NCBI GenBank assembly: GCA_910577405.1
Contig: CAJTMG010000001.1
Span: 101,808-165,807 of the forward strand
Direction: 5' to 3'
DNA length: 64,000 nt
From: an uncultured Oscillibacter sp.
GTDB taxonomy: Bacteria; Bacillota; Clostridia; Oscillospirales; Oscillospiraceae
Shown piece by piece: positions 9,971 to 17,363 of this stretch. How positions within the stretch are numbered: the first letter of the stretch is position 1; the number at the start of each line of letters is the position of its first letter. The position numbers and the translations under genes were made by a program. Below the pieces are notes generated by a model, which did no database searches, had not been told where the DNA came from, and saw nothing but the letters and a program-made list of their open reading frames with translations.

Positions 9971-9999
9971 AAAAACTCTCCCCAATTCCTTGGAGAGAG
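9971..9999 (-). terminator. Rho-independent terminator of the RNA-repair operon
   Basis: On the minus strand an 8-bp stem CTCTCTCC/GGGGAGAG with an 8-base loop is followed by TTTTT. It lies after the nucleotidyltransferase gene and a possible short ORF, and before the promoter of the AAA operon, so the two minus-strand operons are separate transcription units. Confidence 0.75.
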
Positions 10000-10009
10000 C
10001 TTCGGCGGT

Positions 10010-10147
10010 TCAATATTCGCTGTGTTTCCGGTTCAAAGTCCAGCGGCCGCAGGGAAGAGGCGGGATGTACAGGCTTTCCTGCTGGTTGGCGCTGGGGACG
10101 TTGGCGGTTCTGGGACGGGCCTTGTCAAGCTGAATCAGGGTCATCAT
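10010..10147 (-). CDS. Possible small protein at the end of the RNA-repair operon
   Basis: Frame of 45 codons from the ATG at 10147 (a start at 10186 would give 58) that ends just before the operon terminator. Codon use is like that of neighbouring genes (GCC AAC, CCC AGC GCC AAC CAG CAG), which is unusual for a random frame. A clear ribosome site is lacking in front of either ATG; an AAAGGAG at 10185-10179 would suit a non-ATG start. The product is hydrophilic with no known motif. It may be a real small gene or a decayed remnant of a larger one. Confidence 0.3.
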   Translation of the reverse strand: MMTLIQLDKARPRTANVPSANQQESLYIPPLPCGRWTLNRKHSEY

Positions 10148-10199
10148 GAGGCAGGGAGATTTCCGAATACTGACCACTCCTTTCATCCATGCAGAACTA

Positions 10200-10970
10200 T
10201 TATTCGATTTCTGCCTGTATACCAAGCTGGGAGAGAAACAGCGCGTTCAATTCCTCCCATCCAACCGGCGGGTCGGACGGCTGTGCTTCTATCCGGGCCT
10301 GTATGCGGACGGTCTCATTTTCCAGCCAGGCGTTCAGGGCGTCTATGGGCGGGATGTACGCCGTTTCCGGACTGTATATCTTCTGTTTCAGCAAACTTTC
10401 CGTAATCGAATGGAGTTCTGACGGAAGCTCAGCCTGGGCCAAGGTCCGGAAGGCCATGGGCGGCGGGGTCCCGTGCTCCAGTATCCAGCGGCAGGCCAGA
10501 AGGGGACGCAGGACGTAAAAGTATTTTTTCAGCTTTACCTGTTCGCCTTTCAGGTACTCGCCGCAGTTGCTCTTTGCCATGCTCAGATAATGCCACAGGC
10601 TCTTCCGGGAACAGAAACAGCGCTCCATTACCGGCCGGAAGCGTTCTGTGAATTCGCCGCCGCGGTACACGACAGGCGAGGAAAACCATTCAAATAAAGT
10701 GGGGTTCGAGGCGTGCAGAAGACGCAGGGTTTTGTCCAGATCCCAGCCGTTCACGTCCAGGACCCCGTCCATGGGCAGCTCCAGCACATCCCGGCGGGCC
10801 TCCAGCTTCAGATAGTACGGCGCGGGGCGGACATACACAAACCGCACGTCGTAATCGCTGTCCGGAGAGGCAAAGCCCCAGGCACGGCTCCCTGATTCCG
10901 CCGCGTACAGAATCCGGACGTTCTCCCGGCGTTCGATGCCTGTCAGCGCTTCCTGTATTCTCTGTTCCAT
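10200..10970 (-). CDS. Nucleotidyltransferase of the COG3541/YcgL family (RNA-repair associated)
   Basis: 256 residues with start at 10970 after GGGGGAGC. The polymerase-beta-type nucleotidyltransferase core is plain: GSRAWGFASPDSDYDVRF at residues 27-44, with the two Asp residues that bind metal. A helical C-terminal region with conserved Trp/Phe follows. Members of this family are predicted to add or transfer nucleotides on RNA ends and recur next to RtcB ligases in RNA-repair operons. Here it follows rtcB by 12 bases on the same strand. The acceptor RNA is not known. Confidence 0.85.
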   Translation of the reverse strand: MEQRIQEALTGIERRENVRILYAAESGSRAWGFASPDSDYDVRFVYVRPAPYYLKLEARRDVLELPMDGVLDVNGWDLDKTLRLLHASNPTLFEWFSSPVVYRGGEFTERFRPVMERCFCSRKSLWHYLSMAKSNCGEYLKGEQVKLKKYFYVLRPLLACRWILEHGTPPPMAFRTLAQAELPSELHSITESLLKQKIYSPETAYIPPIDALNAWLENETVRIQARIEAQPSDPPVGWEELNALFLSQLGIQAEIE

Positions 10971-10982
10971 AGCGCTCCCCCT

Positions 10983-12185
10983 TTACTCTGCCGCCTTGAA
11001 GTTGTACACCGGTTTGATGTTCGCTATGATTTCCGCCGTGGGTCCAATCTGGGAGACAATCTCATCCATCCCTTTATAGGCCATCGGCGATTCGTCCAGC
11101 GTGTCCGGCACTACACACGTTGAATAAATCCCCGCCATCTCTGCCCGGTATTCTTCCATGTCCAGCTTGTCAAACGCGGCCTTGCGGCTCATCAGACGTC
11201 CCGCGCCGTGGGGGGCCGAACAGTTCCACTCCGGGTTCCCTTTTCCTACGCACAGCAGGCTGCCGTCCCTCATGTTGATCGGAATCAGCAGCTTTTCTCC
11301 CGCTTTCGCCGATACCGCCCCCTTCCGGAGAATCATCGCGTCCGTGTCTACGTAGTTGTGTATCGTGGTGAACGTCTCTTCCGCCTCCAGCCCCAAGCCC
11401 GTCAGTATCACCTCCGCCATGGCCTGACGGTTCAGGGACGCGTAGCGCTGGACCAGCTTCATGTCATGGATGTAGTCCTCAAAGAGATTCCCTTCCACAT
11501 ACGCAAGGTCCTTCGGCAGGTCCAGCGCGTGTTCCTTCCGCAGCGCCTTGACGGTGGACTGTATCTCCTGAAAACGCCCCTCTTCCTTCAGCTTCGCAAT
11601 CGCCGCCTGTATCTGATACTCTGCCCCGCCCCAGAGCGCTTTCCGGCCTTCGTTCTGGTAATATACGGCCACTTCCTTGCCAAGATGCCGGCTGCCGGAG
11701 TGAATCACAAGGTACAGCTCGCCCTCCGGCCCACGGTCTGCCTCGATGAAGTGATTCCCGCCGCCTAACGTCCCTACGCTCCGGGCCGCCCGCATATACT
11801 GTATCGCGTGGAAACAGCGCAGCTCCTTCAGATTCGTGTCCCGGGCCAGGGGATGGGTCTTCGGGCGGACTTCCCGGCCACAGGGGATTTTCTCCCTGAT
11901 CAGATTGTCCAAGGCTTCAAAATCCAGCTCCCGGGTCTTCAGACGGACCGTCTCCATCCCGCAGCCAATATCTACCCCTACCATGCCCGGAACAATCTTG
12001 TCCTGTACCGTCATCGTCGTGCCAATCGTGCAGCCCATCCCCGCGTGTACGTCCGGCATGACCCGAATGCGGCTCCCGGAAAACGCCTCCTGATCGCATA
12101 CCGCCTGAATCTGTTCACGGGCCGTTTCTTCCAGTTCGCTTGTGTAACAGAGGGCCGTGTTGTGCCTGCCCTGTATCGTAATCAT
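10983..12185 (-). CDS. rtcB: RtcB RNA ligase
   Basis: 400 residues (E. coli RtcB has 408), ATG at 12185 after GGGAGGTG. RtcB joins RNA 2',3'-cyclic phosphate or 3'-phosphate ends to 5'-OH ends using GTP and Mn2+. Visible motifs: MPDVHAGMGCTIG, VDIGCGME with the metal-binding Cys, GGGNHFIE, HSGSRHLG, and near the C-terminus SAPHGAGRLMSR, whose His is the guanylylated nucleophile. Neighbours are a slipin upstream and a nucleotidyltransferase downstream, the usual partners of RtcB in RNA-repair cassettes. RtcA cyclase, archease and RtcR are not seen in the window. Confidence 0.96.
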   Translation of the reverse strand: MITIQGRHNTALCYTSELEETAREQIQAVCDQEAFSGSRIRVMPDVHAGMGCTIGTTMTVQDKIVPGMVGVDIGCGMETVRLKTRELDFEALDNLIREKIPCGREVRPKTHPLARDTNLKELRCFHAIQYMRAARSVGTLGGGNHFIEADRGPEGELYLVIHSGSRHLGKEVAVYYQNEGRKALWGGAEYQIQAAIAKLKEEGRFQEIQSTVKALRKEHALDLPKDLAYVEGNLFEDYIHDMKLVQRYASLNRQAMAEVILTGLGLEAEETFTTIHNYVDTDAMILRKGAVSAKAGEKLLIPINMRDGSLLCVGKGNPEWNCSAPHGAGRLMSRKAAFDKLDMEEYRAEMAGIYSTCVVPDTLDESPMAYKGMDEIVSQIGPTAEIIANIKPVYNFKAAE

Positions 12186-12277
12186 GATGCACCTCCCAAA
12201 AACAGCAGGGCGGGATCAGGCGCGGCGGAAGGAATACTCCCTGCGCCGTTCCGTTTTCCCGCGGCCTAGTAGAACGA

Positions 12278-12309
12278 AAGAGGGGAAAAGCCTGCGCCTT
12301 CCCGCTCTT
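12278..12309 (-). promoter_or_regulatory. Hairpin between slipin and rtcB
   Basis: In the 150-base gap the minus strand has AAGAG-C-GGGAA paired with TTCCC-CTCTT (ten pairs, one mismatch) and a short loop. It is followed by TCGTTC rather than a T-run, so it is more likely an mRNA-processing or partial-termination element than a full terminator. It could set slipin and RtcB at different levels. Confidence 0.4.
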
Positions 12310-12335
12310 TGCAGCGTCAGAATGAAGAGGAGCGG

Positions 12336-13481
12336 TTACTCCTCCAGGAACGGATCATCAAACTCCGGAATCTTCCGGGACCTCTCCGGCTTGTGAAGAA
12401 GCGAGGTGAGCTGGGTGAGGAGATCGGCGGAACCGTTGAGCTGGATGCTGCCCACGTTCTCGCAGATGCGCTCGATGTACTCCAGTTCCTTGAGACGGAA
12501 GAGGGTCTTGTTCTCGTCCATCATCCGGGCCGTGTTCAGCAGGGAGCGGGTGGACGCCACTTCCTCCCGGCGGGCAATCACTCCGGCCTGGGCACGCTTC
12601 TCCGCCGCAAGAACCGAATTCATAATGTCCCGGATTTCGCCCGGCAGAATCACGTCCTTCACGCCGCCGGAGACAATCTCCACGTACAGGCCCTGCTCCT
12701 GCTCCTTCAGACGCTGGAGGACATACTGCGAAATGGTCTCCTTTCCCTCCAGGATCTCGTCCAGTTTGTGCTGCCCGATGTAGTCCCGGAGCGCAAGCTG
12801 TACCGCGATATGCAATTGTTCCTCGTAGTCGTCGATCTCCGTGAGCACCTTCACGCAGTCCGTAATGCGGTAGGTACACACAAAGCTCACACGCAGGCTT
12901 ACCTTGTCCTGGGTCAGAATTTCCTGTCCCGCCACCGTCATCGGAAGCAGGCGCATATCTACCGGCACCGCGTCTACCTTCATGCCGTTTTTCCAGAAGA
13001 AGTAGGTCCCCGGTTCCAGGACCCGGACCAGCTTCTGGTCAAAACGAAGGAGCGCTTTCTGGTGCTGGGCCACCTCCACCCGGGTGAAAAACATGGCCGG
13101 GATGTGAGCAAAGATGTACCGCGGGACCTCCGGGCTTACCTCCGGATCACTGATGTCCACAAGCTGGAAGTCGTGCTTCTCCGAGATGTTCCAGAACGCG
13201 TGCTTCCCCTGCCGGAGGACGTTCGCGAACTTTCCGTCCACAAAGTGAAGGGCGAGATTCTGGTCCGGCACCTCCACCACTGCCGCCTGCTTCGCCACCG
13301 CCGGATTCCCCAGAAGCGTCTCCAGCCCGCAGGTCACAGAGTGCAGAGGCTGATCCAGAAACACCAGCTCCAGAACCTTTCCGCCCGACAGCAGATGCCG
13401 GCCCGGTTCCAGAAGGCCCTCGAACTTCCCGTGGCGGAACAGCAGGCCCCGCTGATTCTCGTTGATTGTAATGTACTTCAT
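12336..13481 (-). CDS. Slipin / SPFH (band 7) domain protein
   Basis: 381 residues from the ATG at 13481, eight bases after GGAGGT; in-frame codons upstream are judged untranslated. The SPFH core runs from about residue 150 to 330, with a typical charged helical end (VLAAEKRAQAGVIARREEVASTRS across two stretches). An N-terminal part of about 130 residues precedes it. No membrane anchor is obvious, unlike stomatins. Slipins of this kind are linked to rtcB in several bacteria (the Salmonella and E. coli RNA-repair loci and others). They form oligomeric scaffolds; their role in RNA repair is unknown. First gene of the cassette. Confidence 0.88.
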   Translation of the reverse strand: MKYITINENQRGLLFRHGKFEGLLEPGRHLLSGGKVLELVFLDQPLHSVTCGLETLLGNPAVAKQAAVVEVPDQNLALHFVDGKFANVLRQGKHAFWNISEKHDFQLVDISDPEVSPEVPRYIFAHIPAMFFTRVEVAQHQKALLRFDQKLVRVLEPGTYFFWKNGMKVDAVPVDMRLLPMTVAGQEILTQDKVSLRVSFVCTYRITDCVKVLTEIDDYEEQLHIAVQLALRDYIGQHKLDEILEGKETISQYVLQRLKEQEQGLYVEIVSGGVKDVILPGEIRDIMNSVLAAEKRAQAGVIARREEVASTRSLLNTARMMDENKTLFRLKELEYIERICENVGSIQLNGSADLLTQLTSLLHKPERSRKIPEFDDPFLEE

Positions 13482-13673
13482 ATGCTTTGACCTCCATGTT
13501 TTCGTGTCGGAAGGCGTATAGGGAAGAAAAAAAGCAAGAATTATGAACACAGATGGAATCCGGTCCCCTAATCCCTGACTTTTTGTCAATGTTTGTTCGG
13601 TCCTGCCCATGAGCGGCGGCGGCCAGCTGGTTCAGCAGAATGGCTTGCGGGCGGAAGGCTTTGCCTCTGGCCC

Positions 13674-13716
13674 GGCGCGCCTCTTCTGCGGTATCCCCTG
13701 CCGGACAGGGCGCGCC
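13674..13716 (-). promoter_or_regulatory. Strong stem-loop in the slipin 5' region
   Basis: Two copies of the palindrome GGCGCGCC (13674-13681 and 13709-13716) can pair to a stem of about 9 bp. Inside lies a second hairpin CCCTG/CAGGG with loop TCCGG (minus strand) and the segment GATACCGCAGAAGA. This is far more ordered than chance spacing in a non-coding stretch, and suggests a structured leader or RNA domain between the tRNA-like element and the slipin start. Confidence 0.4.
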
Positions 13717-13868
13717 GCTCATTTGCCTTCGGCCCGCTTGGCTCTTCCGAGTCTCGGCCATGCGGTCCTTTGGCGGGACGGTGTCCTTTGCTTCTCAAAT
13801 CACTTCTCATCGTCAAGCCTTTTCAGAGCGTGACCCTTGCGAGATCATACCAACCCTGGCATACCTTT

Positions 13869-13955
13869 TCGTATGCAGTGAGAGTCGAACTCACTTGGCT
13901 AAGCTGGAGGTCCCGGCTTCGACTCGACTGCCAGGAACAGACCGCTTGGCATACG
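13869..13955 (-). ncRNA. tRNA-like RNA element (Y-RNA-like candidate) upstream of the RNA-repair cassette
   Basis: Read on the minus strand, a 7-bp acceptor-like stem CGTATGC (13955-13949) pairs with GCATACG (13876-13870). Directly stacked on it is a T-arm with stem AGTGAG/CTCACT and the loop TTCGACT, matching the T-loop consensus TTCRANY. The 5' side continues CAAGCGGT, like a D-arm of Leu/Ser tRNAs. The centre is not a canonical anticodon arm but a hairpin CCTGGC/GCCGGG with a 12-base loop. Total about 87 nt. An alternative hairpin GCATAC-GAAAAG-GTATGC (13876-13859) competes for the 3' acceptor strand. Known bacterial Y RNAs (YrlA) carry such tRNA mimics beside rtcB and rsr; no rsr is seen here. 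Identity is inference. Confidence 0.5.
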
Positions 13956-14253
13956 CTTCGGCATTCCCTCGCGCACCGCGACAGCTCACAGCTGCCTGCA
14001 TCATCGGCCTGTGGGTATATCCTACCAGCCCCGGCGCGGAAAATCACGGAAAAAAAGATGCGAACACTCAGTCCCGCGAAAAGTCCTGAACAGAAAGGAA
14101 ACTGCAAACGCAAAACACCAGCGGTTATCCGGGAAATTTCCTCTGCGCGCTTCCATATTTTGTGTCACGGGACGCGTCCAGAAAGAACGGAAGGACCCGC
14201 CGCCTGTTCTGACCGCAAGTCCTCCCGTTTTCCTCTATTCGGTTTGAACGCGC

Positions 14254-15132
14254 TTAGCTCTCCCCACTGCCGGGCTTGCGTTCCGTCTCCCGGAAGCCCT
14301 GCCGGAATTTTCGCGGGGGGACGCCGACGTGCTTCGAAAATTGCAGATTGAAATAGTTCTGCGTCTCGTAGCCTACCATCTCCGATATCCGCGCGATGGG
14401 CAGGTCTGTGCTGATGAGTAAATTCTGGGCCTCGCCTATCCGACGGCGGAGAAGATACTGCATGGGCGAATACCCGCTGGCTTCCTTGAACACGTGGGAG
14501 AGATAGTAGGGACTCAGATGCAGGGCTTTGCCGATCTCCTGCAATGTCAGAGGCTCCTGATAGTGCTGGTCGATATACTCCTGCACCTTCCGGCTGAGGG
14601 ATTCCGATTCTGCCACCGGCGGCTGGGGATCGTCTCCGGAAAGGCGCACCACCTGGCTGAACAGCGCCAACAGCAGAAAATGACAGAACGTCTCGCACCC
14701 GGGCCGGTCCTCCGTCAGGCTCCGGTAGATCATTTCGTACAGCTGACGCAATTCTTCCGCCGCCGGGCCGGGATGCAGCACGGGAGACGCGCCGTCCGGA
14801 AGCAGGGCGTTCTCCCGCAGGCCAGGAAGATGCAGGCCTCCCGCCCCGACGCAATAGCTGGACAGCGCTTCTCCTTCGCGGGCCGTCTCTTCATGCACTA
14901 CCCCGCTGTTGTATACCAGCAAGTCCCCGGCTTCGACCTCATAGCCCTTCCCGTCTATCAGAAAATTTCCCCTCCCGCCTACTACCAGAAGTACCTCCAC
15001 ACAATCCTGATGGGCGTGGAGAATCCGCTGGGGCGTCTCGTCCTCGGGAAACCGCCGCGTGATGTACAGCAGACGCGTTTCCTCGGCTACAATCGACGGA
15101 AGTTCCCGTTTTACATAGTACTGGGTTCCCAC
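14254..15132 (-). CDS. AraC family transcriptional regulator with N-terminal cupin
   Basis: 292 residues. The N-terminal half is a cupin-like sensor (HAHQDCVEVLLVV, then AGDLLVYNSGVVHE). The C-terminal 100 residues are the double helix-turn-helix of AraC proteins: LTLQEIGKALHLSPYYLSHVFKEASG... and PIARISEMVGYETQNYFN. It starts six bases after the stop of the iron alcohol dehydrogenase gene, so the two are cotranscribed and the regulator may control that dehydrogenase in response to a small ligand. The ligand is not evident. Confidence 0.9.
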   Translation of the reverse strand: MGTQYYVKRELPSIVAEETRLLYITRRFPEDETPQRILHAHQDCVEVLLVVGGRGNFLIDGKGYEVEAGDLLVYNSGVVHEETAREGEALSSYCVGAGGLHLPGLRENALLPDGASPVLHPGPAAEELRQLYEMIYRSLTEDRPGCETFCHFLLLALFSQVVRLSGDDPQPPVAESESLSRKVQEYIDQHYQEPLTLQEIGKALHLSPYYLSHVFKEASGYSPMQYLLRRRIGEAQNLLISTDLPIARISEMVGYETQNYFNLQFSKHVGVPPRKFRQGFRETERKPGSGES

Positions 15133-15138
15133 GGGGCC

Positions 15139-16320
15139 TTACTCCGCCGAAAGCCGCAGGACCGCTTCCATCTCCTCCGGGCCGAATTTCATGAAGCCGC
15201 CAAAGGGGAACCCGTTGGGCTTCTCCCGCCGGTGTTCTATCATGTCCGGTACGTCCTCCAGCCTGCCGCCGATGTCCTGTAATTTCTCCGGAAGCCCCAA
15301 GCTCTTGAAAAAGACCCGCAGACGCCGGATGCCTTCCCTAGCTGTTCGTTCCGGGCGGGCGTAATCCATCTCACAGCCAAAGACCTCCGTCCCAAAACGC
15401 GCAAACCGCATGGGGTCCTTGGGATACACATACTCCATCCAGGCCGGCAGAATCACCGCAAGCCCCGCTCCATGGGCACAGTCGTAAAACGCGGACAGCT
15501 CGTGCTCTATCTGATGGCTGGCCCAGTCCTGCACCCGTCCCACGCCGCAGGAGTTGTTGTGCGCCAGCATCCCCGCCCACATCAGGTCCGCCCGGGGGCT
15601 GTACGCGTCCGGATGGGCAAGGGCTTCCGGGGCCGCGTCCACGATGGTCTTCATCAGCGCTTCACAGAGACGGTCCGTCAGGGCAACATCGGGGGTGGGG
15701 CTGAAGTAGCGCTCGCAAATATGGGCAAAGATATCCGCCGCTCCGTTGGCCGTCTGGGAGGCGGGCAGGGTGCAGGTCAGACGCGGGTCCAGTATGGCGA
15801 ATTTCGGCCGGATCAGGTCGGTTTTCGGACAGCCCCATTTCAGATTCCCACGTTCCTGGGTGATAACACAGCTGTCACTCCCTTCACTCCCCGCCGCCGC
15901 TATGGTCAGCACAACTCCTACCGGAAGCGTCTTCTTAATCTTTGCCCTGCCAGTGAAAAAGTCCCAGAAATCACCGTCATAGCACGCCCCAAAGCCAATG
16001 GCCTTCGCGGTGTCAATCACGCTTCCGCCGCCAAGAGCTATCAGAAAATCGAAACCTTCCTCACGGACCTGCTCTATCCCCTTGTAAACAATCCCGCTCC
16101 GGGGGTTCGCCTGCACGCCCGACAGCTCTTCCCAGGCAAGCCCCGCCGCATCCAAAGACGCCGTTACCGCATCATACGCGCCGTTCTTTTTCACCGAACC
16201 GCCGCCGTAGACCAAAAGCACCTTCGTCCCATTAAAATGCCGCACCAGTTCACCGGTCTTCTGTTCCTCGCCGTCGCCAAATACAAACATCGTCGGCGCA
16301 TAAAACGTAAAATTTTCCAT
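15139..16320 (-). CDS. Iron-containing (group III) alcohol dehydrogenase, butanol dehydrogenase-like
   Basis: 393 residues, full length for the family. Group III alcohol dehydrogenases reduce aldehydes to alcohols with NAD(P)H and a bound Fe2+ or Zn2+. Visible are the nucleotide-binding GGGSVKKNGAYD and ALGGGSVIDTAKAI. The metal ligands are an Asp and three His in NGAADIFAHICERYF, SHQIEHELSAFYDCAHG and following. Closest in layout to BdhA/YugJ-type NADPH-dependent butanol dehydrogenases. First gene of a pair with the AraC regulator. Substrate range cannot be read from sequence. Confidence 0.9.
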   Translation of the reverse strand: MENFTFYAPTMFVFGDGEEQKTGELVRHFNGTKVLLVYGGGSVKKNGAYDAVTASLDAAGLAWEELSGVQANPRSGIVYKGIEQVREEGFDFLIALGGGSVIDTAKAIGFGACYDGDFWDFFTGRAKIKKTLPVGVVLTIAAAGSEGSDSCVITQERGNLKWGCPKTDLIRPKFAILDPRLTCTLPASQTANGAADIFAHICERYFSPTPDVALTDRLCEALMKTIVDAAPEALAHPDAYSPRADLMWAGMLAHNNSCGVGRVQDWASHQIEHELSAFYDCAHGAGLAVILPAWMEYVYPKDPMRFARFGTEVFGCEMDYARPERTAREGIRRLRVFFKSLGLPEKLQDIGGRLEDVPDMIEHRREKPNGFPFGGFMKFGPEEMEAVLRLSAE

Positions 16321-16391
16321 ATTCTAACTCCTATCCGCAGAACCAGCTAATAATTTCCTACAGGCCAGTTTCACTTAAAAGCATTCCCAAT

Positions 16392-17363
16392 TCAGTATCC
16401 CTTGGCGCGGTCCACCAGATGACGCAGAGGCTTCCCGGCGGCGTAGTTCCGGAGGTCCCCGCAGAACATCTCCACATTTACGTCACAGGTGTATCCAAGG
16501 GTCATGTTGCCGGATACATGAGGCGTCAGGATCAGATTCCGGGCCGTCCAGAGAGGGTCGTCCTTGGGAAGCGGCTCCGGCTCCATCACGTCCAGCGCCG
16601 CGCCGCCCAGACGCCCTCCGTTCAATGCCTCCGCCAGCGCTTCCTGATCAATCGCGCTCCCACGGCCTACGTTCACCACATACGCGCCCTCCGGCAAAAG
16701 CCCTATCCGGCGGCGGTCCAGAATATGCCGCGTCTCCGGCGTTCCGGGCAGAGCCATGATAAGCGTCCGGGTCTCGGGCAGAATTTCGTCCAGCTCCGTG
16801 ATGGGGCGTACTTCGTCAAAGCAGTCAGGTCCCTTCCCGCTGCGGCTCAGGCCTGTGATTTTTGCCGCCCCCATTCCCCGCAGTCGTTCCGCTGTTGTCT
16901 GTCCAATGTTCCCCGTGCCCAGAATCACAAACGCATTCTCGTAAATCGACCGTACCGCAAGCTGATTGCTCCAGTCACGATTCCGGACCACCGCTTCATA
17001 TTCGGGCATCCGGCGGAAGAGCATCAGAAGCACCATAATCACGTGCTCCGCGATGGTCACCCCGTAGCCGTTGGAATTTGTCAGAAGGCAGTCCGGACTG
17101 GGGAACGGCGACGGCTCTCTGCAATACGGGTCCACGCCGGCGTACGAACAGCAGTACCAGCGCAGGGTCTTCGGGCCGGCCTTCAGCAAGTCCAGACTGT
17201 GGGCGTACAGAATCTCGCTGTCCTGTAGGCACGCCTTTGCTTCCTCAAACTGTTCCAATGTGAAAAAATGGGGCGTGAATCCTGTCTCCGCCGCGGTCTC
17301 CTCTATCTGACGGCGGTGGGCTTCCGTTAAAAATTCCTGGTAAATACAAATGTTACGGCTCAT
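16392..17363 (-). CDS. D-2-hydroxyacid dehydrogenase (NAD-dependent)
   Basis: 323 residues. The Rossmann fold signature is ILGTGNIGQTTAERL. The catalytic residues are the Arg in VNVGRGSAID, the Glu in DVMEPEPLP and the His in LTPHVSGN. Such enzymes reduce 2-oxo acids (phenylpyruvate, glyoxylate, pyruvate analogues) to D-hydroxy acids. The nucleotide-binding loop after the first Gly motif reads GLSRSGK, with Ser/Arg/Ser, which leans toward NADP, but this is inference. The ATG overlaps the stop of the FAD oxidoreductase gene (ATGA), so the two are coupled. Confidence 0.9.
   Translation of the reverse strand: MSRNICIYQEFLTEAHRRQIEETAAETGFTPHFFTLEQFEEAKACLQDSEILYAHSLDLLKAGPKTLRWYCCSYAGVDPYCREPSPFPSPDCLLTNSNGYGVTIAEHVIMVLLMLFRRMPEYEAVVRNRDWSNQLAVRSIYENAFVILGTGNIGQTTAERLRGMGAAKITGLSRSGKGPDCFDEVRPITELDEILPETRTLIMALPGTPETRHILDRRRIGLLPEGAYVVNVGRGSAIDQEALAEALNGGRLGGAALDVMEPEPLPKDDPLWTARNLILTPHVSGNMTLGYTCDVNVEMFCGDLRNYAAGKPLRHLVDRAKGY

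Larger units (their letters stand above)
13482..14253 (-). other. Long non-coding leader between araC-like gene and slipin
   Basis: About 770 bases without a convincing gene. It holds, in transcription order on the minus strand, an uncharacterised GC-rich stretch, the tRNA-like element (13955-13869), a purine-rich stretch, the GGCGCGCC stem-loop and a final AT-rich part before the slipin ribosome site. A frame from 13761 that overlaps the slipin start in another register has no ribosome site and I do not call it. I found no confident promoter by eye. Confidence 0.5.

Noticed and set aside
12309..13490. 393-codon plus-strand frame opposite slipin
   Set aside because: Shadow of the slipin gene, without ribosome site or recognisable fold.
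13481..13761. Small gene in the slipin leader (frame from 13761)
   Set aside because: No ribosome site, and it would overlap the slipin gene out of frame for a long way; the stem-loop structure explains the region better.
13869..13955. Calling a functional tRNA gene
   Set aside because: Acceptor and T-arm are good, but the anticodon arm is not canonical and no 7-base anticodon loop can be drawn.
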